Positions 43,463-54,701 of a stretch of 64,000 nucleotides of DNA are shown one piece after another. The stretch comes from Synergistes jonesii. GTDB taxonomy: Bacteria > Synergistota > Synergistia > Synergistales > Synergistaceae. Made by a program: the position numbers and the translations under genes. The stretch is taken from positions 1-64,000 of the forward strand of contig NZ_JMKI01000021.1 in the NCBI RefSeq assembly GCF_000712295.1, given 5' to 3'. The notes beneath the pieces are model-generated. The model searched no databases. It saw only the letters and a list, made by a program, of their open reading frames with translations, and was not told the DNA's origin. Numbering within the stretch: position 1 is the stretch's first letter; every line of letters starts with the position of its first letter.

Positions 43463-44884
43463 ATGAAGAGAATAAGGTTGACGGATATCACGCTTCGCGA
43501 AGCGTCGCGCGAGGGAGGGGGCGCCCTCTCTTTCAAAGAGATAATAGAGATGTCGAAGATTCTCGACAGGTTGAACGTCGACGTGATAAGCCTCGCACCG
43601 ATTGTAAACGAAAAAATAGATTCTCTGCTCGTTCGGACGATCGCGGCGGCCGTTAAAAAGAGCTCGCTTTCGCTTCCCGTCGGGCTCGCCGGCGAAGGTG
43701 TGAGGGGCGCGTGGGAGGCGATCTCCGAGGCCGTCAGCCCGCGCCTTTACGTCGAGGCGCCGCTCTCCACCGTGCAGATGGAATTCATATGCGGCAAAAA
43801 GCCCGACGCCGTTATGGAGATGATCGGGGAGCTCGTCCGCAAGAGCCGCGAACTCTGCGCCGACGTCGAATTCGCGGCGGCCGACGCCACGCGCGCCGAA
43901 GGCGAATTCCTCTACCAAGCCCTGCGCTGCGCTGTCGAAGCGGGAGCCGCGACCGTGACGATCTGCGACTCGGCCGGTCAGATGATGCCGTACGAATTCG
44001 GCTCATTTATCCGCGACGTTTATGAGAACGTGCCGGAGCTTCACGACGTGACGCTCTCGGTCAAATGCTCCGACAGCCTCGCGATGGCCGCGGCCGACGC
44101 GGTTTCGGCGGTGGCGGCCGGCGCTTCCGAGGTGGCCGTCTCCGTCGGCGGGGGCTGCGCGCCGTCGCTCGAAACGGTCGCCTCGATAATACGCGCACGC
44201 GGCGAGGAGCACGGCTACTACAGCAATATCAAATACACCGAGCTTCACCGCTCGATCGCGCAGATGAACTGGATATCGCGCGCGGAGCGCAGCGGCACGA
44301 GCGCCTTTGAGACCGGAATGTCGATCGGCGGGCCGACGGACGTCAAGCTCGACGCGAACGACGACATCGCGGCCGTGAACAAGGCGGCGCTGCACCTCGG
44401 CTACGAGCTCTCGGAAGAAGATATCGTGAAGGTCTACGACACCTTCAAGAACGTCGCGGCGAAAAAATCCGTCGGCGCCAAGGAACTGGAGGCGATCATC
44501 GCGACGAGCGCGCTGCAGGTGCCGCCCGCCTACGAGCTCGAAAGCTTCGTCATCAACAGCGGCAACATCATAAACGCGACGGCGAACATCCGCTGCCGCC
44601 ACAACGGCGAAGAGCGCTTCGGGCTTGCGGCCGGCGACGGTCCTATCGACGCCGCCTTCCTGGCGATCGAGCAGATAACGGGGCGCCACTACGAGCTCGA
44701 CGACTTCCAGATACAGGCCGTCACCGAAGGACGCGAGGCCATGGGCTCGACGCTCGTCAAGCTGCGCTCGAACGGCAAGCTCTACTCGGGCAACGGCATC
44801 TCGACGGACATCATAGGCTCGAGTATCAGGGCGTATCTCAACGCGCTTAACAAGATTTCCTACGAGGAGAACAACGCACAATGA
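43463..44884 (+). CDS. LeuA/HMGL-like TIM-barrel protein lacking the HxH metal site
   Basis: 473 residues, with AAAGGAG 9 nt before ATG. It is a 2-isopropylmalate synthase-type protein: an N-terminal barrel (LTDITLREASREGGGALSF, D8 kept) and a C-terminal LeuA-dimer-like domain (about 355-465: YELESFVINSGN, QAVTEGREAMGSTLVKL). Where LeuA has HxHND it reads SVKCSDSLAMA (K201, S203), and GERxGN is replaced by GGGCAPSLE. Two or three of the four metal ligands are thus gone. It may catalyse a different reaction or be regulatory. It is the first gene after the T-box and overlaps the next by 4 nt. Confidence 0.82.
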   Translation: MKRIRLTDITLREASREGGGALSFKEIIEMSKILDRLNVDVISLAPIVNEKIDSLLVRTIAAAVKKSSLSLPVGLAGEGVRGAWEAISEAVSPRLYVEAPLSTVQMEFICGKKPDAVMEMIGELVRKSRELCADVEFAAADATRAEGEFLYQALRCAVEAGAATVTICDSAGQMMPYEFGSFIRDVYENVPELHDVTLSVKCSDSLAMAAADAVSAVAAGASEVAVSVGGGCAPSLETVASIIRARGEEHGYYSNIKYTELHRSIAQMNWISRAERSGTSAFETGMSIGGPTDVKLDANDDIAAVNKAALHLGYELSEEDIVKVYDTFKNVAAKKSVGAKELEAIIATSALQVPPAYELESFVINSGNIINATANIRCRHNGEERFGLAAGDGPIDAAFLAIEQITGRHYELDDFQIQAVTEGREAMGSTLVKLRSNGKLYSGNGISTDIIGSSIRAYLNALNKISYEENNAQ

Positions 44885-47418
44885 AACTTTCCTTTTCTAC
44901 ATTCGGCTGGCACGACCGGAGCTGGGAGGATTTCCGCACGGTGGCCGAGGACTGCGGCTTCGCCGGCATAGAAGTCCACAACATACGCGCGCCGAAATTC
45001 CTTGAGAAAAACAGCGTCTTCGACGCGGCGCGCGCGAACGCGGTGCATCGCGAGCTCGCCGAAGCGGGGCTTTCGATTCCCTGCATCGACGCTTGGCACA
45101 ACATAGCGGACGCGGCGGCGTTCGAAGAGAACTGCGCCGAGATATCCGATTACATAAAGACGGCCAAGAGCCTGCGTATCCCCTACGTGCGCGTCGGCGC
45201 GAAGAAAACGGACGGTTCCGACGAAGAGGAGCGCGCCGCCGTCTTCGCGGTGATCGAAAGGATGCTGCCCGAGGCGCGTGAAGCAGGAGTGACGCTGCTG
45301 ATCGAGACGATAGGAATATACTCCGACACGGACAAGCTCTGCGGCGTGCTGAACTCCTTCGCCTGCGACAACCTCTCGGCGCTGTGGGACGTGCAGCACA
45401 CCTTCCGCGACGCGGGCGAAGCGCCGGAAAAGACCGTCCGGAACCTCGGCGCGCATATCAAGCACGTACACCTGAAAGACTCGGCGGTAAACGAAGATGG
45501 GAAGATGGAATACCGCCTCGTCTGCGAGGGCACGCTGCCGATCGGCGATATGATGCGCGCGCTCTACTCCCTAAACTACGACGGCTTCATATCGATGGAA
45601 TGGAACCCCGAGTGGATGCCGGAGATCGAAGAGCTCGAGCTAATCTCTCTGCACTTCGTAAACACGATGAACCGCTTCGACAACCCGGCGCGCATGGTCA
45701 AGAAGCACAGGCTCTACGAGAACAGGCGCGGTACCGGGCTCTTCCCCTGGCAGAAAGACAGGCTGATAGAAAAGACCTTCGGGCAGCTGCTCGACCGCAT
45801 CGTCGAGGAATTCCCCGACCAGTACGCCTTCAAATACACGACGCTGAACTACACGCGAACCTATTCTGAATTTCGCGACGACGTCGACGAATTCGCGCGC
45901 GCGCTGATTTCGCTCGGCGTCAAGGCCGGCAGCCACATCGCGATATGGGCGACGAATCTGCCGCAGTGGTACATAACCTTCTGGGCGGCTGCGAAGATCG
46001 GCGCCGTGCTCGTCACGGTGAACACCGCCTATAAGATTCACGAGGCGGAATATCTGCTGCGCCAGTCCGACGCTCATACGCTCGTAACGATCGAGGGCTA
46101 CCGAGATTCAAAGTACGACGAAATAATAAAGGAGCTCTGCCCCGAACTCGGATACACCGAGCCTGGCAGGCCGCTCGCCTGCCGCCGCCTGCCTTTCCTG
46201 CGCAACGTGATAACCGTCGGCTTCAGTATGAAGGGCTGCCTGACGTGGGAGGAGGCCGTGGCACGCGCGCATCTGACGCCGGCGGAGGAGGTCGCCCGCC
46301 TGGCTGCCGCCGTCGATGTCCACGACGTCTGCAACATGCAGTACACCAGCGGCACCACGGGCTTCCCGAAGGGCGTCATGCTGACACACTACAACGTCGT
46401 CAACAATGGCAAATGCATCGGCGACAGGATGGACCTTTCGACGGCCGACAGAATGATGATACAGGTCCCTATGTTCCACTGCTTCGGCATGGTGCTGGCG
46501 ATGACCGCCGCGATGACTCACGCAGCGACTCTCTCGCCGCTGCCCTACTTCTCGACGAAGGCCTCGCTCGCCTGCATAAACCAGGAGAGGATAACCTGCT
46601 TCCACGGCGTGCCGACGATGTTCATAGCGATGATGGAGCACGAAGACTTCCAGAAGACGGACTTCTCGTACATGCGCACCGGCATCATGGCGGGAAGCCC
46701 CTGCCCGATATCGAAGATGCGCGACGTCGTCGAAAAAATGAATATGAAGGAAATAGTCATAGTCTACGGGCAGACGGAGGCTTCGCCGGGCTGCACGATG
46801 AGCGACACCGGAGACTCGCTCGAAGTGCGCGTCGAAACGGTCGGACACGCGCTGCCGGAGGTCGAGTGCCGCATAATCCACCCGGAAAGCGGCGAAGAGC
46901 TGCCGGACGAGACGCCCGGGGAATTCGTCGCACGCGGCTACAACATAATGAAAGGCTACTACAAAATGCCCGAGGCTACCGCCGCCGCAATAGACGCCGA
47001 CGGCTGGCTGCACACCGGCGACATAGCCTGCCGCACCGCGGAAGGAAACTACAAAATCACCGGGCGCCTTAAGGATATGATAATACGCGGCGGAGAAAAC
47101 ATTTATCCGAAGGAGCTCGAAGAATTCCTCTACACCCATCCCAAGGTGAAGGACGTGCAGGTGATAGGCGTCCCCGACGAGGGGTTGGGCGAGGAGATAA
47201 TGGCCTGCGTAGTTCTGAAGGAGGGCGAAAGCGCGACGGAGGATGAGTTGAAAAAATACTGCCTCTCGAATATGGCGCGCCACAAATGCCCTCGTTACTT
47301 CGACTTCGTCGAAGAATTTCCGATGAACGCGGCGGGAAAGATCCTGAAATACAAGATGCGCGAAGAGGCGGTAAAGAAGCTCGGCCTGCAGGAGGCGGCT
47401 TCGATAAAGACCGCTTAG
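44881..47418 (+). CDS. TIM-barrel (sugar-phosphate isomerase/epimerase-like) - acyl-CoA ligase fusion
   Basis: 845 residues. Residues 1-275 are an AP-endonuclease-2/xylose-isomerase-like barrel with putative metal ligands E142, D170, H195/H197 and E240 (LLIETIGIYSD, ALWDVQHTF, HIKHVHLKD, ISMEWNPEW). Residues about 285-840 are a complete AMP-forming acyl-CoA synthetase of the FadD type (YTSGTTGFPKGVMLTH, YGQTEASPG, GWLHTGDIA, KITGRLKDMIIRGGENIYP, NAAGKILK with the catalytic Lys). The substrate is unknown. Coupled to the LeuA-like gene by ATGA, it is in the same T-box regulon. Confidence 0.88.
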   Translation: MKLSFSTFGWHDRSWEDFRTVAEDCGFAGIEVHNIRAPKFLEKNSVFDAARANAVHRELAEAGLSIPCIDAWHNIADAAAFEENCAEISDYIKTAKSLRIPYVRVGAKKTDGSDEEERAAVFAVIERMLPEAREAGVTLLIETIGIYSDTDKLCGVLNSFACDNLSALWDVQHTFRDAGEAPEKTVRNLGAHIKHVHLKDSAVNEDGKMEYRLVCEGTLPIGDMMRALYSLNYDGFISMEWNPEWMPEIEELELISLHFVNTMNRFDNPARMVKKHRLYENRRGTGLFPWQKDRLIEKTFGQLLDRIVEEFPDQYAFKYTTLNYTRTYSEFRDDVDEFARALISLGVKAGSHIAIWATNLPQWYITFWAAAKIGAVLVTVNTAYKIHEAEYLLRQSDAHTLVTIEGYRDSKYDEIIKELCPELGYTEPGRPLACRRLPFLRNVITVGFSMKGCLTWEEAVARAHLTPAEEVARLAAAVDVHDVCNMQYTSGTTGFPKGVMLTHYNVVNNGKCIGDRMDLSTADRMMIQVPMFHCFGMVLAMTAAMTHAATLSPLPYFSTKASLACINQERITCFHGVPTMFIAMMEHEDFQKTDFSYMRTGIMAGSPCPISKMRDVVEKMNMKEIVIVYGQTEASPGCTMSDTGDSLEVRVETVGHALPEVECRIIHPESGEELPDETPGEFVARGYNIMKGYYKMPEATAAAIDADGWLHTGDIACRTAEGNYKITGRLKDMIIRGGENIYPKELEEFLYTHPKVKDVQVIGVPDEGLGEEIMACVVLKEGESATEDELKKYCLSNMARHKCPRYFDFVEEFPMNAAGKILKYKMREEAVKKLGLQEAASIKTA

Positions 47419-47519
47419 CCGGCGAAGGCGAAAATCCCGCCGCGCTGCGCGTGTGATTCGACAAAGACAGATAAAAAAACGGAATATTCTTTGAAATATC
47501 CGAAAAGGAGAAGCTTTCA

Positions 47520-51023
<3,504 letters not shown>

Positions 51024-51096
51024 GAGCAATAAAGTAAATCATAATCGCAGGCAGAGCCGCGGACACGGCGCCGCCTGCTTTTGCCCGGCCGGTTCG

Positions 51097-51936
51097 TCAG
51101 TAATAGGTATCCATTTCTTTCCAGATATCCTCCAGCTCTTCCAAACGGTGGAGCGTTTTGGGGCCGAGATGTTCAGCTACCTCTATAAGAAGAGCGTTTA
51201 TCAGCCCGATTGGGATCAATAAAGAATCTATATGCGCTATGTGTGAACACGGCGCGGTAACATAAATGTCAGCTTCTTTCAGCAGCGGACTACGCATAGA
51301 ATCTGTGATCGCAGCTGTTTTGAAGCCGCTGCTTTTAGCAAAGGCAAGGCATTCCACAGTCTGTCTTGTATAACGCGGAAAGCTTATACCGATAATCAAA
51401 CTGCTCTTAGGGGCCGCTGTAATATAATTGCCGAAATTATCGTACGAGGGAATGAAAATCTTAGGGAAAAACCACGAAAGATAATATTCCATATAAAACA
51501 CAAGACAGCGCGCGCTTCTTAGTCCGATCAAATAGACGGCGTCCGCTTCGCATATCTCCGCAGCCATCCTTTTGATTGCCACATCATTGCCGTTGTCGAC
51601 GGACAAAGCGTTTTTTGTAAGTTCAAGGTCGCGGGCGATTATGTTGGCGACATAGCCGCCTTTGTAAGGTATCAGCTTATGATGCTGCAGTCGTTCCATC
51701 GTTGTCAACTGCTCCTGGGCTTCCAGCTGCAGCGATTTAATGAAATCGGGAAAATTCGCGTATCCGAGCGTGGTCGCCAGACGGATCGCTGAGGCTTCGC
51801 TGGAGCCGGAGTTATGCCCAAGCTCCGCCGCAGTCATGAAGATAGATTTCTCTTTGTTCATCAACATATAGGAGGCCACATTTTTCTGCGCCGAGGGTAG
51901 ATTGTCCAGATTTTCGTTAATTTTCTGCCAACTCAA
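51097..51936 (-). CDS. MurR/RpiR-family transcriptional regulator
   Basis: 279 residues, TTG start with CAGGTGA 7 nt upstream. The N-terminal helix-turn-helix is MTAAELGHNSGSSEASAIRL. The C-terminal SIS domain (VYLIGLRSARCLVFYMEYYL, LIIGISFPRYTRQTVE, KTAAITDSMRSPLLKEADI) usually binds a phosphosugar, but in some relatives binds other small molecules. It is divergent from the aminotransferase/TRAP/thiolase operon and is the obvious owner of the two palindromes in that spacer. Confidence 0.9.
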   Translation of the reverse strand: MSWQKINENLDNLPSAQKNVASYMLMNKEKSIFMTAAELGHNSGSSEASAIRLATTLGYANFPDFIKSLQLEAQEQLTTMERLQHHKLIPYKGGYVANIIARDLELTKNALSVDNGNDVAIKRMAAEICEADAVYLIGLRSARCLVFYMEYYLSWFFPKIFIPSYDNFGNYITAAPKSSLIIGISFPRYTRQTVECLAFAKSSGFKTAAITDSMRSPLLKEADIYVTAPCSHIAHIDSLLIPIGLINALLIEVAEHLGPKTLHRLEELEDIWKEMDTYY

Positions 51937-52076
51937 TTAATTCACCTGCCACAAGGAATCATTTTGTAATTTTACACATATTTCCATTATTATGCCATGT
52001 TTAAAATTCCCATATATCAATCTTCTGAAAAAATGGCGTTGCAGGTGTATACAGTGAATAGTCGGCTAAAATGCAC

Positions 52077-52105
52077 TTGACAAAATTGACAAATGCGTTT
52101 ATATA
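52077..52105 (+). promoter_or_regulatory. Promoter of the aminotransferase-TRAP-thiolase operon
   Basis: TTGACA (52077-52082) and TATATA (52100-52105) with a 17-bp spacer. A second TTGACA at 52086 lacks a matching -10. The start point would fall around 52112, inside operator 1. Confidence 0.7.
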
Positions 52106-52110
52106 TTTGC

Positions 52111-52169
52111 TGAAGGATTTCCTTCATAACACTGCAACAATATATTGAATTTATGAAGTATATCCTTCA
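52111..52169 (+). promoter_or_regulatory. Two palindromic operators, probably for the RpiR regulator
   Basis: TGAAGGATTTCCTTCA (52111-52126) is a perfect 7-bp inverted repeat with a 2-nt centre. TGAAGTATATCCTTCA (52154-52169) is a variant of it 43 bp on, about four helical turns, so both face the same side of the DNA. Their positions at and after the start site suggest repression. Confidence 0.75.
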
Positions 52170-52196
52170 ATAATCATAAAAGAGGGGGATAATCAT

Positions 52197-53537
52197 ATGC
52201 ATCAATATTTGTTTCCGCGCAGTTTTAAAACCAACTATTTAGAAGCCGACTACGGCGACGGGCTTTACATCTACGACAAAGCCGGCAAGAAATATTTGGA
52301 CGGCTGTAGCGGAGCTCTCATATCAAACCTTGGACATCGCAATAAGGACATAATTGCCGCGGTGGAAAAACAATTCGCTAAGCTGGAATTCGCACATCCT
52401 TCGCGCTGGCGCACCGATATCGCCGAGGAAGCGGCGGCAGCGGTGGCCGAGACCGCTCCCGGCGACCTTGACAACGTCTGGTTTGTCAGCGGCGGCAGCG
52501 AAGCCGTTGAAACAGCCTTAAAACTGGCGCGGCAATATTATGTTGAACGTGACGGCGAAGGCAGCGGTAAGCATGTCACTATAGGCCGGTGGAACTCCTA
52601 TCATGGCAGCACTATCGGTACTATGGCCGTAGCCGGTTCGATGGCGCGCCGAAGAATGTTTTTACCGTTGTTTAAAGAATCCCCCAAGATCCCCTCCACC
52701 TATTGCTACCGCTGCCATTTCTGTAAGCGGTATCCGCAATGCGGATTGCTCTGTGCCCACGCCCTTGAAGAAATGATCCAAATAATCGGGCCGCAGTACA
52801 TATCCTCGTTCATTGCGGAACCGATCGTCGGCTCCACGGCGGGAGCCGTCGTTCCTCCTGACGAATATTGGCCTATGCTTCGCGAAATTTGCGACAGGTA
52901 TGACATCCTTCTCATAGCGGATGAAGTGATGACCGGTTGTGGTCGTACCGGCAAGAATTTCTGTGTGGACCATTGGAACGTCGTACCGGATATAATCGCC
53001 ACCGCTAAAGGCATGGCCGCCGGCTACATGCCAACTGGCGGTATCATCGCCAGGAACCATCTAATAGAGGCGATCAAAAACGGCAGCGGAGCTTTCATGC
53101 ACGGGCACACCTATAACGGCAACCCAATGAGCGCTGCCGCCGTAGCCGCCGTATTTAGATATATGAAGGAGCATAAAGTCGTGGAGAATGCCGCGAAGAT
53201 GGGAGAGCTGCTGGGAGCAGGACTGAAAAAGATCGGCGAAGGGAGCGCCATTATCGGCGAGGTCCGCGGTAAGGGGCTGATGTGGGGATTTGAGGTGGTA
53301 AAAGACAAAGCTTCGAAGGAACCTTTCGAGAAAAAACTCGCCGCCGCGAACGTCGTGACCAGGGCCTGTATTGAAGAGGGACTTATCATCTATCCCAGCA
53401 GCGGACAGATAACCGGAACCGGCGGAGACAACTTTATGATAGGACCACCGCTGGTAATCACCGAACCCCAGGTGAAAGAGCTATTAGAAAAACTGAAAGC
53501 CGGCATCGAAAAAGCGGAAAACGCTATCGCTAAGTAA
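52197..53537 (+). CDS. Class III (PLP) aminotransferase
   Basis: 446 residues. The PLP lysine is K271 in DIIATAKGMAAGYMPTGG and the ring-N Asp is D242 in LIADEVMTGCGRTG. Class III enzymes act on omega- or beta-amino groups. A cysteine-rich insert, YCYRCHFCKRYPQCGLLC (C170, C173, C176, C182, C186), has one more Cys than the similar insert known in related enzymes and may bind a metal. It is the first gene after the RpiR operators. With a CoA transferase and thiolase downstream, transamination of a beta-amino acid to a beta-keto acid is inferred. Confidence 0.85.
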   Translation: MHQYLFPRSFKTNYLEADYGDGLYIYDKAGKKYLDGCSGALISNLGHRNKDIIAAVEKQFAKLEFAHPSRWRTDIAEEAAAAVAETAPGDLDNVWFVSGGSEAVETALKLARQYYVERDGEGSGKHVTIGRWNSYHGSTIGTMAVAGSMARRRMFLPLFKESPKIPSTYCYRCHFCKRYPQCGLLCAHALEEMIQIIGPQYISSFIAEPIVGSTAGAVVPPDEYWPMLREICDRYDILLIADEVMTGCGRTGKNFCVDHWNVVPDIIATAKGMAAGYMPTGGIIARNHLIEAIKNGSGAFMHGHTYNGNPMSAAAVAAVFRYMKEHKVVENAAKMGELLGAGLKKIGEGSAIIGEVRGKGLMWGFEVVKDKASKEPFEKKLAAANVVTRACIEEGLIIYPSSGQITGTGGDNFMIGPPLVITEPQVKELLEKLKAGIEKAENAIAK

Positions 53538-53601
53538 GTACCGTGACCATATCTCTTTAAAGACACGCAGGTAATTTTTAATCCAGAAAGGGGATTACAG
53601 C

Positions 53602-54558
53602 ATGAAGAGTAGCAGAATTCTAATAAGCATAGTTATTTCAGCGCTATTTGCTTCGGCGGCGTTTGCTACGACATTTGTGACGATCGGCTCCGGCGGGGTC
53701 GGAGGTACCTATTATCCGCTGGGCGGGGTGATGGCCGAGCTGCTCACGAAAGGAAACGTCGATATCAAGGCGACGTCGCGCTCGACGGCGGCATCAAAGG
53801 AGAACTGCCGTCTGGTAGCATCCAACAAAGCCCAGATAGGGATGACGATGGGGTCGACGCTCTATCAGGCATACACGGGGACAGAGGCATTCAAAGACGA
53901 CGGCAAGCTGCCGCTTTTGACGCTGATGCATATGTATGCCGCGCCGCAGCACCTGGTAACGACGACCAGAACGGGGATCAAGAAATTTGAGGACATTAAA
54001 GGAAAAAGGGTCTCGCTCGGCGCACAGGGCGGGGGGGATCAGCTTCTCTCCCTGATGATACTCGAAGCGGCGGGAATGGACCCTGACAAGGACCTTCGCA
54101 AACAGCAGCTTTCGCAGCCGGAAGCGGTAACTGCGCTTAAAGACGGGAATATCGACGCCGTCTTCTTCAACTTCGCGGTCCCCGGCTCCGCGGTCATGGA
54201 GATCGCGGCCGTCCGCGACGTGGTGCTCATACCCCTCCCCGATGACGTGATCGCGAAGGTCACGAAGAAGCACCCGTTCCTCATGCCCTATACGATAACC
54301 AAAGGCTCATATTCAAAGCAAGATCTGGATGTCAAGACAATCGCCGACGGTAATTTCCTCGTCGTGAACGAGAGGCTGCCGGAGAAGGCGGCATATGATA
54401 TGGTGAAGATATTCATCGAGAAAAAAGAGGATATCATGAAGGTGACACCGCAGGCAGTAGATTTTACTCCGCAAAAGTCTGGAGTCGGCATCATCCCGTT
54501 CCACAAGGGAGCGGCCAAATACTTCAAGGAAAAGGGCGTAAGCGTAGAAACGAAATAA
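53602..54558 (+). CDS. TAXI-family TRAP solute-binding protein
   Basis: 318 residues with a signal peptide (MKSSRILISIVISALFASAAFA). The TAXI pattern TTFVTIGSGGVGGTYYPLGG opens the mature part, followed by STAASKENCRLVASNKAQIG. It captures the substrate of the TRAP permease downstream; known TAXI ligands include glutamate and 2-oxoglutarate, so an amino acid is plausible. Confidence 0.92.
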   Translation: MKSSRILISIVISALFASAAFATTFVTIGSGGVGGTYYPLGGVMAELLTKGNVDIKATSRSTAASKENCRLVASNKAQIGMTMGSTLYQAYTGTEAFKDDGKLPLLTLMHMYAAPQHLVTTTRTGIKKFEDIKGKRVSLGAQGGGDQLLSLMILEAAGMDPDKDLRKQQLSQPEAVTALKDGNIDAVFFNFAVPGSAVMEIAAVRDVVLIPLPDDVIAKVTKKHPFLMPYTITKGSYSKQDLDVKTIADGNFLVVNERLPEKAAYDMVKIFIEKKEDIMKVTPQAVDFTPQKSGVGIIPFHKGAAKYFKEKGVSVETK

Positions 54559-54566
54559 TCATCAGC

Positions 54567-54608
54567 AGATGGGGCATAGGGATGTCAATATCTTCCCATG
54601 TCCCATCT
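54567..54608 (+). other. Intercistronic hairpin between TAXI binding protein and permease
   Basis: AGATGGGGCATAGGGA pairs with TCCCATGTCCCATCT (about 15 bp with a G-T and one bulge). No T-run follows, so partial termination or 3'-end protection, raising binding-protein over permease, is more likely than a full stop. Confidence 0.55.
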
Positions 54609-54701
54609 AATAAAGCTGAAATCATGCAAAGCTCTTGAAAAACATTGGTATCGCCGGATTTATCTTATTTACAGCCGACACTGATTTAGGAGGTTTGATT
54701 T

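Noticed and set aside
52686-52760. Cys-rich insert of the aminotransferase as a stand-alone metal protein domain
   Set aside because: Related class III aminotransferases carry a similar C-x2-C...C-x3-C insert, so only the extra cysteine is unusual.
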